Below, one piece after another: positions 19,120-28,200 of a stretch of DNA of 64,000 nt; positions within the stretch are counted from its first letter, which is position 1; every line of letters starts with the position of its first letter. Made by a program: the position numbers and the translations under genes. The notes beneath the pieces are model-generated. The model had not been told where the DNA came from, made no database searches, and saw nothing but the letters and a program-made list of their open reading frames with translations. Origin of the DNA: Pseudomonas sp. A34-9 (GTDB lineage Bacteria; Pseudomonadota; Gammaproteobacteria; Pseudomonadales; Pseudomonadaceae); NCBI RefSeq assembly GCF_029543085.1, contig NZ_CP119967.1, positions 682,001 to 746,000 of the forward strand. The letters are read 5' to 3'.

Positions 19120-19818
19120 CTAGATCGTTACCAGCCCGCGTACACCTTCGGCCTCCATATTTTCACCGCGACCCTGCTGGACGATCTCGCCCCGGGACAT
19201 CACCAGGTATTGATCGGCCAGCTCTGCGGCGAAATCGTAGAACTGCTCGACCAGCAGAATCGCCATGTCACCGCGCGCCGCGAGTTTCTTGATCACTGCG
19301 CCGATCTCCTTGATCACCGAGGGCTGAATGCCTTCGGTGGGCTCGTCGAGGATCAATAAACGCGGGCGGCTGGCCAGTGCGCGGCCAATCGCCAGCTGTT
19401 GCTGCTGACCACCGGAGAGATCACCGCCGCGACGCTGCTTCATTTGTAGCAGCACCGGGAACAATTCGTAGATGAAACTTGGCACTTCTTTGGCCTCATT
19501 GCCGGGAAACCGTGACAAACCCATCAACAGATTTTCTTCCACGGTCAGCCGTCCGAAGATTTCCCGGCCTTGCGGCACGTAGGCAATTCCGGCGTGAACG
19601 CGCTGGTGTGGCTTGAAGCTGGTGATCGGTTTGCCTTCCCAGTTCACCGCGCCTTCCTTGGCCGGCAGCAGGCCCATCAGGCATTTGAGCAGGGTGGTTT
19701 TGCCGACGCCGTTACGGCCGAGCAGGCAGGTGACTTCACCGACTTTCACGTCGAACGAAAGGCCGCGCAGGATGTGGCTACCGCCGTAGTACTGGTGCAG
19801 CTTGTCGACTTGCAGCAT
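19120..19818 (-). CDS. urtE: Urea ABC transporter ATP-binding subunit UrtE
   Basis: A 232-residue LivF-type ATPase. Walker A GRNGVGKTTLLK near residue 34, signature LSGGQQQQLAIGRAL near residue 135, Walker B RLLILDEPTEGIQPS near residue 155, and the switch His in LVEQFYDFA. It begins MLQVDKLHQYYGGSHIL at ATG 19818; a TTG six bases upstream is the alternative. It partners UrtD to power urea import. A perfect palindrome (19838-19868) lies between it and urtD. Confidence 0.94.
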   Translation of the reverse strand: MLQVDKLHQYYGGSHILRGLSFDVKVGEVTCLLGRNGVGKTTLLKCLMGLLPAKEGAVNWEGKPITSFKPHQRVHAGIAYVPQGREIFGRLTVEENLLMGLSRFPGNEAKEVPSFIYELFPVLLQMKQRRGGDLSGGQQQQLAIGRALASRPRLLILDEPTEGIQPSVIKEIGAVIKKLAARGDMAILLVEQFYDFAAELADQYLVMSRGEIVQQGRGENMEAEGVRGLVTI

Positions 19819-19837
19819 ATTCAAATTCTCCCCCGGT

Positions 19838-19868
19838 GATCGTTCCCACGCTCTGCGTGGGAACGATC
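19838..19868. repeat. Perfect 31-base palindrome between urtD and urtE
   Basis: GATCGTTCCCACGC, loop TCT, GCGTGGGAACGATC: a 14-base stem with no mismatch, the same unit as the arms of the element at 2495-2607. On the mRNA it would be a very stable hairpin 20 bases before the urtE start, so it could reduce urtE expression relative to urtD or protect the upstream message. Confidence 0.9.
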
Positions 19869-19875
19869 TAGGTCG

Positions 19876-20745
19876 TCAGCGGCCGAGATAAACCTCGATC
19901 ACGCGCTCGTTTTCCTGCACTTGTTCCAGTGAGCCTTCCGCCAGAACACTGCCCTGATGCAACACGGTGACATGGTCGGCAATCGAACCGACAAAGCCCA
20001 TGTCATGCTCCACCACCATCAACGAATGCTTACCCGCCAGCGACTTGAACAGTTCAGCCGTGAACTCGGTTTCCGCATCGGTCATGCCCGCCACCGGCTC
20101 ATCGAGCAGCAGCAATTGCGGGTCCTGCATCAGCAACATGCCGATCTCGAGAAACTGCTTCTGCCCGTGGGACAACAGCCCCGCCTGGCGATTGACCGAC
20201 GTGGTCAGGCGAATCGTCTCCAGCACGTCGCTGATGCGATCTCGCTGCTCGCCACTCAGCCGCGCACGCAGACTGGCCCACACCGACTTGTCGGTCTTCT
20301 GCGCCAGCTCAAGGTTTTCAAACACACTCAGCGCTTCGAACACCGTCGGCTTCTGAAACTTGCGACCGATGCCAGCCTGGGCGATCTGCACTTCGCTCAT
20401 CTGCGTCAGGTCCAGGGTTTCACCGAACCAGGCCTTGCCATGACTGGGCCGGGTCTTGCCGGTGATCACGTCCATCAACGTGGTTTTACCGGCGCCGTTG
20501 GGGCCGATGATGCAGCGCAGTTCGCCGACGCCGATGTACAGATTGAGATTGTTCAGCGCCCGGAAGCCATCGAAGCTGACGCTGATGTCTTCCAGGGTGA
20601 GGATCGTGCCGTGGCGGGTATCCAGCCCCGGACCGACGCGTTGGCCCAGGCCAATCGAGTCGCGACTGGTGCCCTCGTCCTTGTTCGGCTCCACGGGAAA
20701 AAAGGCCGGTTCCAACATGAATTCAGCGCTCGCCGTGACTCTCAT
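19876..20745 (-). CDS. urtD: Urea ABC transporter ATP-binding subunit UrtD
   Basis: A 289-residue LivG-type ATPase. Walker A GPNGAGKTTLMDVITGKT near residue 78, signature LLSHGQKQFLEIGMLL (LSHGQ form, typical of UrtD) near residue 195, Walker B LLLLDEPVAGMTDAE and switch His in VVEHDMGFV. The first ~45 residues precede the ABC fold and are poorly conserved. Its ATG overlaps the urtC stop by four bases, indicating translational coupling. Confidence 0.94.
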   Translation of the reverse strand: MRVTASAEFMLEPAFFPVEPNKDEGTSRDSIGLGQRVGPGLDTRHGTILTLEDISVSFDGFRALNNLNLYIGVGELRCIIGPNGAGKTTLMDVITGKTRPSHGKAWFGETLDLTQMSEVQIAQAGIGRKFQKPTVFEALSVFENLELAQKTDKSVWASLRARLSGEQRDRISDVLETIRLTTSVNRQAGLLSHGQKQFLEIGMLLMQDPQLLLLDEPVAGMTDAETEFTAELFKSLAGKHSLMVVEHDMGFVGSIADHVTVLHQGSVLAEGSLEQVQENERVIEVYLGR

Positions 20746-21821
20746 TGTTCACCTCGTTTCTTCAGCAGACCGATCACGCCTTTGGGCAAGTACAGCGTCA
20801 CGACGATGAACAGCGCGCCGAGGAAGAACAGCCAGTATTCCGGGAAGGCCACGGTGAACCAGCTCTTCATGCCGTTGACCACCCCGGCACCGAGCAACGG
20901 ACCGATCAGGGTGCCGCGACCGCCGAGGGCGACCCAGACTGCCGCTTCAATCGAGTTGGTCGGCGACATTTCGCTCGGGTTGATGATGCCCACTTGCGGC
21001 ACATACAACGCACCCGCCAGGCCACACAAAACCGCACTCAAGACCCACACGAACAGCTTGAAACCGCGCGGGTCGTAGCCGCAGAACATCAAGCGGTTTT
21101 CCGCATCGCGCAGCGCCGTCAGCACGCGACCGAACTTGCTCTGCGCCAGGCGCCAGCTGATGAACAGACTCGCCACCAGCAACAACACCGTGGCCAGAAA
21201 CAGCACCGCGCGGGTGCCCGGTTCAGTGATGCCAAAACCGAGAATCGTGCGGAAATTAGTGAAGCCGTTGTTGCCGCCAAACCCGGTCTCGTTGCGGAAA
21301 AACAGGAGCATCCCGGCGAAGGTCAGGGCCTGGGTCATGATCGAGAAGTACACGCCTTTGATCCGCGAGCGGAAGGCGAAGAAACCGAACACCAGCGCCA
21401 GCAACCCGGGCGCCAACACCACCAGACACATCGCCCAGACGAAGCTGCTGGTGCCGCTCCAGTACCACGGCAATTCGCTCCACGACAGGAAGGTCATGAA
21501 CGCTGGCAGACCATCGCCGGCAGCCTGGCGCATCAGGTACATGCCCATCGCGTACCCGCCGAGGGCAAAGAACAATCCGTGACCAAGGGACAGCAGACCG
21601 GCGTAACCCCAGACCAGATCCAGCGCGAGCGCGACGATGGCGTAGCAGAGGATTTTGCCGACCAGCGTCAGCGTGTATGCCGAGACCGACAGCGCACTTT
21701 CCGCTGGCAGCAGTGATAGCAGCGGCAGAGCGATCAGCAGCGCGAGGATCACTGCGCCGACCGCGATCGTGACTTTCGGCCCGGCCTTTTGTGTAGCGGT
21801 AACAAGCAGAGGCTGGTTCAT
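20742..21821 (-). CDS. urtC: Urea ABC transporter permease UrtC
   Basis: A 359-residue LivM-type permease with about ten hydrophobic segments. Family marks include LDLVWGYAGLLSLGHGLFFALGGYAMG near residue 65 (the conserved GxxSLGHxxFFxxGxY motif) and AGALYVPQVGIINPSEMSP near residue 265, then the EAA-like ALGGRGTLIGPLLGAGVVN. It forms the inner-membrane channel with UrtB. The start overlaps the urtB stop by one base. Confidence 0.94.
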   Translation of the reverse strand: MNQPLLVTATQKAGPKVTIAVGAVILALLIALPLLSLLPAESALSVSAYTLTLVGKILCYAIVALALDLVWGYAGLLSLGHGLFFALGGYAMGMYLMRQAAGDGLPAFMTFLSWSELPWYWSGTSSFVWAMCLVVLAPGLLALVFGFFAFRSRIKGVYFSIMTQALTFAGMLLFFRNETGFGGNNGFTNFRTILGFGITEPGTRAVLFLATVLLLVASLFISWRLAQSKFGRVLTALRDAENRLMFCGYDPRGFKLFVWVLSAVLCGLAGALYVPQVGIINPSEMSPTNSIEAAVWVALGGRGTLIGPLLGAGVVNGMKSWFTVAFPEYWLFFLGALFIVVTLYLPKGVIGLLKKRGEQ

Positions 21822-23323
21822 CAGTCGATCACCCGTCCTTTCAGTGCGAAGAGACCTTGCGGACGTTTCTGGATAAACAGAATGATCAGCGCGAGGATCA
21901 GGATCTTGCCGAGCACCGCACCGATCTGCGGCTCGAGAATTTTGTTGGCGATGCCCAGGCCAAATGCCGCGAGCACGCTACCGGCCAACTGGCCGACACC
22001 ACCGAGCACCACCACCAGAAACGAGTCGATGATGTAGCTCTGGCCGAGGTCCGGGCCGACGTTGCCGATCTGGCTCAGCGCCACGCCACCGAGGCCGGCG
22101 ATGCCTGAGCCGAGGCCAAAGGCGAGCATGTCCACGCGACCGGTCGGCACGCCGCAGCAGGCGGCCATGTTGCGGTTTTGGGTGACGGCGCGAACGTTGA
22201 GGCCGAGGCGGGTTTTGTTCAGCAGCAACCAGGTCAGTACGACGACGAACAGTGCGAAAGCGATGATGACGATGCGGTTGTACGGCAGCACCAGATTCGG
22301 CAGCACTTGAATGCCACCGGACAGCCACGCCGGGTTGGCGACTTCAACGTTCTGCGCACCGAACAGCAGGCGCACCAGCTGAATCAGCATCAGGCTGATG
22401 CCCCAGGTGGCGAGCAGGGTTTCCAGCGGTCGGCCGTAGAGGTGACGAATCACCGTGCGTTCCAAAGCCATGCCAATCGCCGCTGTGACGAAAAACGCTA
22501 CCGGCAGGGCGATCAGCGGATAGAACTCGATGGCCTGCGGCGCATAGCGTTGGAACATCAACTGCACCACGTAGGTCGAGTAGGCGCCGAGCATCAGCAT
22601 CTCGCCGTGGGCCATATTGATCACGCCGAGCAGGCCGAACGTGATCGCCAGACCGAGCGCGGCCAGCAGCAGAATCGAGCCGAGCGACATGCCGCTGAAG
22701 GCTTGTCCGAGGATTTCGCCGATCAGCAGTTTGCGTTTGACCTGGGCGAGGCTGGTTTCGGCGGCGGTGCGCACAGTGGCATCGGCTTCGACGCCGGGCT
22801 CGAGCAAACCTTCGAGACGAGTGCGGGCGAGTGGATCGCCGGTTTCGCCGAGCAGTCTTACGGCCGCGAGGCGCACGGCAGGGTCAGTGTCGACCAGTTG
22901 CAGATTGGCCAATGCGAGGCTCAGGGCGGCGTGGACGCTTTCATCTTTTTCGCCAGCGAGTTGCTGGTCGAGGAATTTCAGGTGCGCGGGTTTCGCGCTT
23001 TTCTGCAATTGCTGCGCGGCGCTCAGACGGATTTTGGCGTCGGCGGCGAGCAATTGGTGGCTGGCCATGGCGGTGTCGATCAGACCCCGCAGGCGGTTGT
23101 TCAGGCGCAGGGTTTTTGCTTGGCCGTCGATGGTCAGCTCGCCTTGTTGCAGGGCGTTGATCAGTTCGATACGCGCCGGATCGGGCTGCGCGGCCCAGGT
23201 TTCCAGGAGTTTGGCCTGTTGCACGGGATTGGCCGCGACGAAGTCTTCGGCATCGCCGGCGTGGGCCAGCATTGGTAGCAAAAGTGCGATGGCTATGAGA
23301 AAGCGGTGTATGGCAGTGGGCAT
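21821..23323 (-). CDS. urtB: Urea ABC transporter permease UrtB
   Basis: A 500-residue protein: a cleavable signal-like N-terminus (residues 1-22), a soluble helical HEAT-like region of ~180 residues with repeats such as AVRLAAVRLLGETGDPLAR, and a LivH-type permease from ~residue 205 (GMSLGSILLLAALGLAITFGL...NMAHGEMLMLGAYSTY). The soluble N-terminal extension is characteristic of UrtB compared with LivH. GLGSGIAGLGGVALSQIGNV is the conserved cytoplasmic loop. A REPIN-like element separates it from urtA. Confidence 0.93.
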   Translation of the reverse strand: MPTAIHRFLIAIALLLPMLAHAGDAEDFVAANPVQQAKLLETWAAQPDPARIELINALQQGELTIDGQAKTLRLNNRLRGLIDTAMASHQLLAADAKIRLSAAQQLQKSAKPAHLKFLDQQLAGEKDESVHAALSLALANLQLVDTDPAVRLAAVRLLGETGDPLARTRLEGLLEPGVEADATVRTAAETSLAQVKRKLLIGEILGQAFSGMSLGSILLLAALGLAITFGLLGVINMAHGEMLMLGAYSTYVVQLMFQRYAPQAIEFYPLIALPVAFFVTAAIGMALERTVIRHLYGRPLETLLATWGISLMLIQLVRLLFGAQNVEVANPAWLSGGIQVLPNLVLPYNRIVIIAFALFVVVLTWLLLNKTRLGLNVRAVTQNRNMAACCGVPTGRVDMLAFGLGSGIAGLGGVALSQIGNVGPDLGQSYIIDSFLVVVLGGVGQLAGSVLAAFGLGIANKILEPQIGAVLGKILILALIILFIQKRPQGLFALKGRVID

Positions 23324-23344
23324 TAGTGGTGTCCTGTTAACCGC

Positions 23345-23616
23345 CCCCTCACCCTAACCCTCTCCCGGAGGGAGAGGGGACTGACCGAGGTGTTTGGACG
23401 ATGTGCTGCGACCTGCGAATTCGAGCCGAACTCAGGCTTTGAAAAGCATGAAGATCGGCTCCCTTTCCCCTCTCCCTCTTGAAATTGAGGGGACTGACCG
23501 AGGTGTTTGGACGATGTGTTGCGACCTGCGAATTCGAGCCGAACTCAGGCTTTGAAAAGCATGAAGATCGGCTCCCTTTCCCCCTCTACCCCTTGGGGGA
23601 GAGGGCTGGGGTGAGG
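23345..23616. repeat. Long REPIN/MITE-like element, copy 4, with internal 113-base duplication
   Basis: Ends are CCCCCTCACCCTAACCCTCT and GGGAGAGGGCTGGGGTGAGG. The interior is duplicated: a ~95-base stretch from GGGGACTGACCG to GGCTCCCTTTCC occurs at about 23376-23470 and again at about 23489-23583 with period 113 and one visible difference (GTGCTGCG against GTGTTGCG). The middle arm (23468-23490) is degenerate. It fills the 331-base urtA-urtB gap; no gene was seen there. Confidence 0.88.
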
Positions 23617-23654
23617 GGGTAGATCTCAAGCCCGCCTCAAAAATTGAATCCGCC

Positions 23655-24920
23655 TCAGTTGCTCTTCACCGCATAATCCGGCTTCTTGTCGTTGCCCTGA
23701 ATGAACGGGCTCCACGGCTGCGCACGGATCGGCCCTTCGGTCTGCCACACGACGTTGAACTGACCATCGCTCTGAATCTCGCCGATCATCACCGGTTTGT
23801 GCAGGTGGTGGTTGGTCTTGTCCATGGTCAGCGTGTAACCCGACGGCGCAGCAAACGTCTGCCCGGCCAGCGCTTCACGCACCTTGTCGACGTCAGTGGA
23901 TTTGGCTTTTTCTACTGCCTGCGCCCACATGTGGATGCCGACGTAAGTGGCTTCCATCGGGTCGTTGGTCACGGCTTTGTCCGCGCCCGGCAGGTTGTGT
24001 TTCTTCGCGTAGGCCTTCCAGTCATCGACGAACTTCTTGTTCACCGGATTCTCGACGGATTCGAAGTAGTTCCACGCCGCGAGGTTGCCCACCAGCGGTT
24101 TGGTGTCGATGCCGCGCAGTTCTTCTTCGCCGACCGAGAACGCCACAACGGGTACGTCGGTAGCCTTCAGGCCCTGGTTGGCCAGCTCTTTGTAGAACGG
24201 CACGTTGGAGTCGCCGTTGACCGTCGAGATGACCGCAGTCTTGCCACCCGCCGAGAACTTCTTGATGTTGGCGACGATGGTTTGATAGTCGCTGTGACCG
24301 AACGGTGTGTAGACCTCTTCGATGTCCTTGTCGGCCACGCCTTTGGAGTGCAGGAACGAGCGCAGGATCTTGTTGGTGGTGCGCGGGTAGACATAGTCGG
24401 TGCCGAGCAGGAAGTAGCGCTTGGCGCTGCCGCCTTCTTCACTCATCAAATATTCAACCGCCGGGATCGCTTGCTGGTTCGGCGCGGCGCCGGTGTAGAA
24501 CACGTTCGGCGACATCTCTTCGCCTTCGTACTGCACCGGGTAGAACAGCAGACCGTTGAGTTCTTCGAACACCGGCAACACCGATTTACGTGACACGGAG
24601 GTCCAGCAGCCGAACACCACGGCGACCTTGTCCTGGGTCAGCAACTGCCGGCCCTTTTCGGCGAACAGCGGCCAGTTGGATGCAGGGTCAACCACCACCG
24701 GCTCAAGCATCTTGCCGTTCACACCGCCCTTGGCGTTGATCTCGTCGATGGTCATCAGCGCCATGTCTTTGAGCGACGTTTCGGAGATCGCCATGGTGCC
24801 GGACAACGAATGCAGAATCCCCACCTTGATGGTCTCGGCGGCCTGGACTGTCCAGGTCATGCCCATCGCGGCAATGGATGCCGTGAGTGTGAAAGCCTTG
24901 ATCAAACTGCGACGCTTCAT
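23655..24920 (-). CDS. urtA: Urea ABC transporter substrate-binding protein UrtA
   Basis: A 421-residue periplasmic binding protein. The signal peptide is twin-arginine-like (MKRRSLIKAFTLTASIAAMG, ending near AVQAAE). The mature part matches UrtA: KVGILHSLSGTMAISETSLKD, VVFGCWTSVSRKSVLPVFEE, GLLFYPVQYEGEEMSPNVFY and FLLGTDYVYPRTTNKI. It binds urea (and short amides) for the UrtBCDE importer. GGAG is eight bases before the ATG, and a good sigma-54 promoter lies ~65 bases upstream. Confidence 0.95.
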   Translation of the reverse strand: MKRRSLIKAFTLTASIAAMGMTWTVQAAETIKVGILHSLSGTMAISETSLKDMALMTIDEINAKGGVNGKMLEPVVVDPASNWPLFAEKGRQLLTQDKVAVVFGCWTSVSRKSVLPVFEELNGLLFYPVQYEGEEMSPNVFYTGAAPNQQAIPAVEYLMSEEGGSAKRYFLLGTDYVYPRTTNKILRSFLHSKGVADKDIEEVYTPFGHSDYQTIVANIKKFSAGGKTAVISTVNGDSNVPFYKELANQGLKATDVPVVAFSVGEEELRGIDTKPLVGNLAAWNYFESVENPVNKKFVDDWKAYAKKHNLPGADKAVTNDPMEATYVGIHMWAQAVEKAKSTDVDKVREALAGQTFAAPSGYTLTMDKTNHHLHKPVMIGEIQSDGQFNVVWQTEGPIRAQPWSPFIQGNDKKPDYAVKSN

Positions 24921-24984
24921 TGTGCGATCTCCATGAATGTTTAATTTTTCTGGTTGGCAGATGCGGACGACTGAAGGTGTGTTT

Positions 24985-25000
24985 TGCAAGGGCTGTGCCC
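24985..25000 (-). promoter_or_regulatory. Sigma-54 promoter for urtA
   Basis: On the minus strand the sequence is GGGCAC-AGCCC-TTGCA, matching the sigma-54 consensus TGGCAC-N5-TTGCW at ten of eleven positions with exact spacing (GG at -24, GC at -12). Transcription would begin near 24973, giving a ~50-base leader. This fits nitrogen-limitation control of urea uptake by NtrC. Confidence 0.72.
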
Positions 25001-25053
25001 GGTCGGGATCGGGCAGAAAAATGTCGGTTTAGAGCGGTTGCGTGGCCATGGCC

Positions 25054-25158
25054 TGCACCAGCAACGGACATCTTGTATGCAGTGGTGCGCAGGCATGCGC
25101 CAGATTGGGGCGGCGGGGCGGCTACAGAAGTGGATACAAAAACGATAACCCTGCACCA
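25054..25158. promoter_or_regulatory. Possible NtrC-like half-sites in the urtA upstream region
   Basis: TGCACCA at 25054-25060, TGGTGCG at 25083-25089 and TGCACCA at 25152-25158 resemble halves of the NtrC box TGCACC-N5-GGTGCA. They are 55-160 bases upstream of the sigma-54 promoter, a normal enhancer distance. No full-spaced site was found. The rest of the 308-base gap to the next gene holds no other feature. Confidence 0.35.
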
Positions 25159-25228
25159 CTTATCTCAAGCATCGGAAGGCGACACTCATTCGATAGTTAT
25201 CCCGAGCTCTCTCATTAGGATTTTTATC

Positions 25229-28200
25229 ATGACTGACGTGTCAGGCCGTTTCGGCCGTGCACCACTCCCATCGCGCAAGAGCAAGGTGCCGCCACTGAGT
25301 CCGCCTTTTCTGACAGATGAGGATGCCGCTTACTGGGTCCACAACCGAATTCCTGCCAATGCCGATCGCGAGTATGGAAGTGTGATTCTGCTTCGAGACG
25401 ATGGACACTTTTTCGCCAGCTCACCGGTTCCGGGAGAAGAAACCTCCTTCGATTTAGGCACCATCATTGACTTCGATACCTTGGGGTTTCCAGCACCTCC
25501 CGATGGGTACCGGTTTGCTGCAAACGTTCACAGCCATCCGCCCATTTACGATGAAATGCGCCGCTCCTATCCATCTTTGGATGACATGAACCTGCGGCTC
25601 TTCATCAATTTATTCTCCGATGCCGATTTCATGGGCGATGTGGATGGACGCGCGTACTTTCGCAGCGCCTATCTTTCCGGTCCCGATGGAACATTGCTCA
25701 AGTACACGTCCAGCGGTTCGGCGCAGGAACGCAGCTTTTACAACTGGTACGACGCGGGTTCACCGCCAGGCCATCCGGACGGGGCTTATGACGTCCCGAG
25801 CATCATCAACAAGATGGCCTCTGTCGGTGAGTTGAAAGTCATTGTGTCCAATGCAGACTGGGCGCATTCCGTAGGTCGCGTGCCGCCGGGCTGGCAGCGC
25901 GGTCAGGCATTTGCCACGGGCGTGTCCGGGCTGCCGCTGATGACCCGCGTGTGTGCCAGTGCGGAACGAGCCGTGCTCGCTGCTCTCAAGCCCAAGGGCG
26001 CACAGACTTCGGGACTGGTGCTGAAAAAACTCAATGCCGAGGAGTACGTAGCGACGCAGGCGCGCAAGGCCGGATTGGCGGCGTGGGAGCCGGCGAACTA
26101 CTTTGCCCGAAGTGACGACGGCACGTTGAGCCTGCCGACCGGGTATGGGCTGGAGGGGTTCTATTTCGCGTCCCGACCGGATCCTTCACGGTTTCCTCCC
26201 GTTCAACCGTGGCTGTACGAAAACTTTTTCACTCCGCAGGAAATGGCGCATGCCATTGCTTGTCGTGCCAAGAGTCAGCATTTGTCCGCTGCCGGCAAGC
26301 CTCTTTCGTTGTACATGCAGGCAAAAAACGCTTCGATGTTGAAGTACACCTTCAGCGGCAATCAGATTGAAGCGGCGCTGAGCATCGAAAAAGCCGACGG
26401 GAGCATCGACGACGGTGGCTTGCAAGCCAGACTCCGGGCCGGGACGCTGCGCCCGCGTGAGTTCGTCTCGGCGGTGATTCTGGCCGGACGCCTGGAAGTG
26501 TTGCGGGGCAGTCCGCTGTGGGCTCGGCTCGGGCCGGTAGAGATCAATTGGACACCCTTCGCGGACTTCACCTGGCCGGTACTGAGCCGCGAGTTTTTGT
26601 CGGCCGAGGATGCCGCCGGATATGCCCATGAACAGATTGGCAACCGGCGCGACCGCCAGTTTGCCGGTTACATCTTCCAGCACGACAATCAGCGTTTCGT
26701 GGTGACTGAACCGCTCGAGGGGGGGATGGCCGCGCTCGCGCTGGGGCAGTTCTATCCTCGCGATAATGCCGGGCGTTTCATTTTCCCCGACGAGCATGTC
26801 TTGCACGCCCGTTATATATCCCACGAAGCGCTCTCGTGTCTGGATCCAGTGAAAGTGGACGATTTGAAATGGACGCGCCAGGAAGCCGCACTGAGCCTGC
26901 AAATGATCAGCGTCGAGGAGATGCGGCAGGTGCTGCTCGATGAAATTCCGCTGTATCTATCAGGCGCCCAGAACAGCCTTGTCGGTTTTGTACCTTCCGA
27001 GAATCCTTTTGCCCGGGATCTGGATAAACGTCTGGGCACCCGGCGGCATCCGGGGGTGTTGGCACTGGCGCTGGAAAGTGGTGCCACCCGGCCCCAGGAC
27101 TTTATCCGGCAGCAGGCGGCGGCGGGTCGACTGACGGTGCTGGCGAACAACAGCGAGTTATGGGGGCCGCGGGGGCCGGTATCGCCTGTCTGGACGATTC
27201 CCGCGCAACCGTGGACTTGGAGCCGCCCGGCGCAGGTGGCGTTCGGCGCGGTCTTCTCTACGGCGGATGACGCCGCACAAGATCGCTACTCCCGCGATAC
27301 ACGTTTGCACGATACCGAGAGGGCGTGGTTCGGGTTTATTCTCAAACACCAGGATAAGGAGGCGTATGTCGCCACCGAACTGTTTCCCGTCCTGGAGCAG
27401 AGGAACAATGTATTCCAGTTGCAGAGCATGTTCGGACCTCGAAGGACACCGCCCTGGTATCAGTTTCCGGAAGGTTTCAATCGGCATGCGCATTTTTATT
27501 CGCGTCAGCGGGTAAAACATCCCGCCAACGGGCCGGACTCCTGGCTGGGGCAGTACTTCATTGCGCCGGACGACATTGCTATTGCAGCGTACTATTCCCG
27601 CCGTCGCCCGGTCACGGAACCGGATCAACCTATTGCGCTGTACATGTCGACGCAGGACGGCGCGCTCCTGTCATATAGCAAAAGCAAGGCGAGCAAGCTG
27701 TTTGATGACGGCACGCCCGCTCTGACGCTGGACGCTATCAAACGTAATCTGGCTCGCGGAAAGTTATTGCCTGCGGACTTCGTCCGTTTGGTTGCCAACA
27801 GTGGTGAACTCAATGTCCTGCGAACGACGCTGTGTTGGGACAGGCCCGGACCAGTGACTGCGTCATGGCAGGCCTTTGCAAATCTGCAACGACGCGAACT
27901 CAGCCCGGTTTTTCGCAGTGCCGATGATGCGGCGTCCTTTGCCCGATCCCGCCTGCCCGCCGTTGTGCTCAAAACCTATGGTGGGCTGATTTTGCAGAGG
28001 TCCGATTCGCTATATGTTGCGACCGCTCCGATCGAAGTCTCCCAGGAGGATTTCGACGTCACCGAGATCTACCCGGAAGAAAGCCGGAACAGCGGATTAT
28101 TTCCTGCCGGGTGCCGGATCACCGCGCGCTATCGGTCGAGAGTGGTGAGGGGGCTGTCGGTGCTGTTGTCGGATATCGAGAAACAGACTTACCAGAACAT

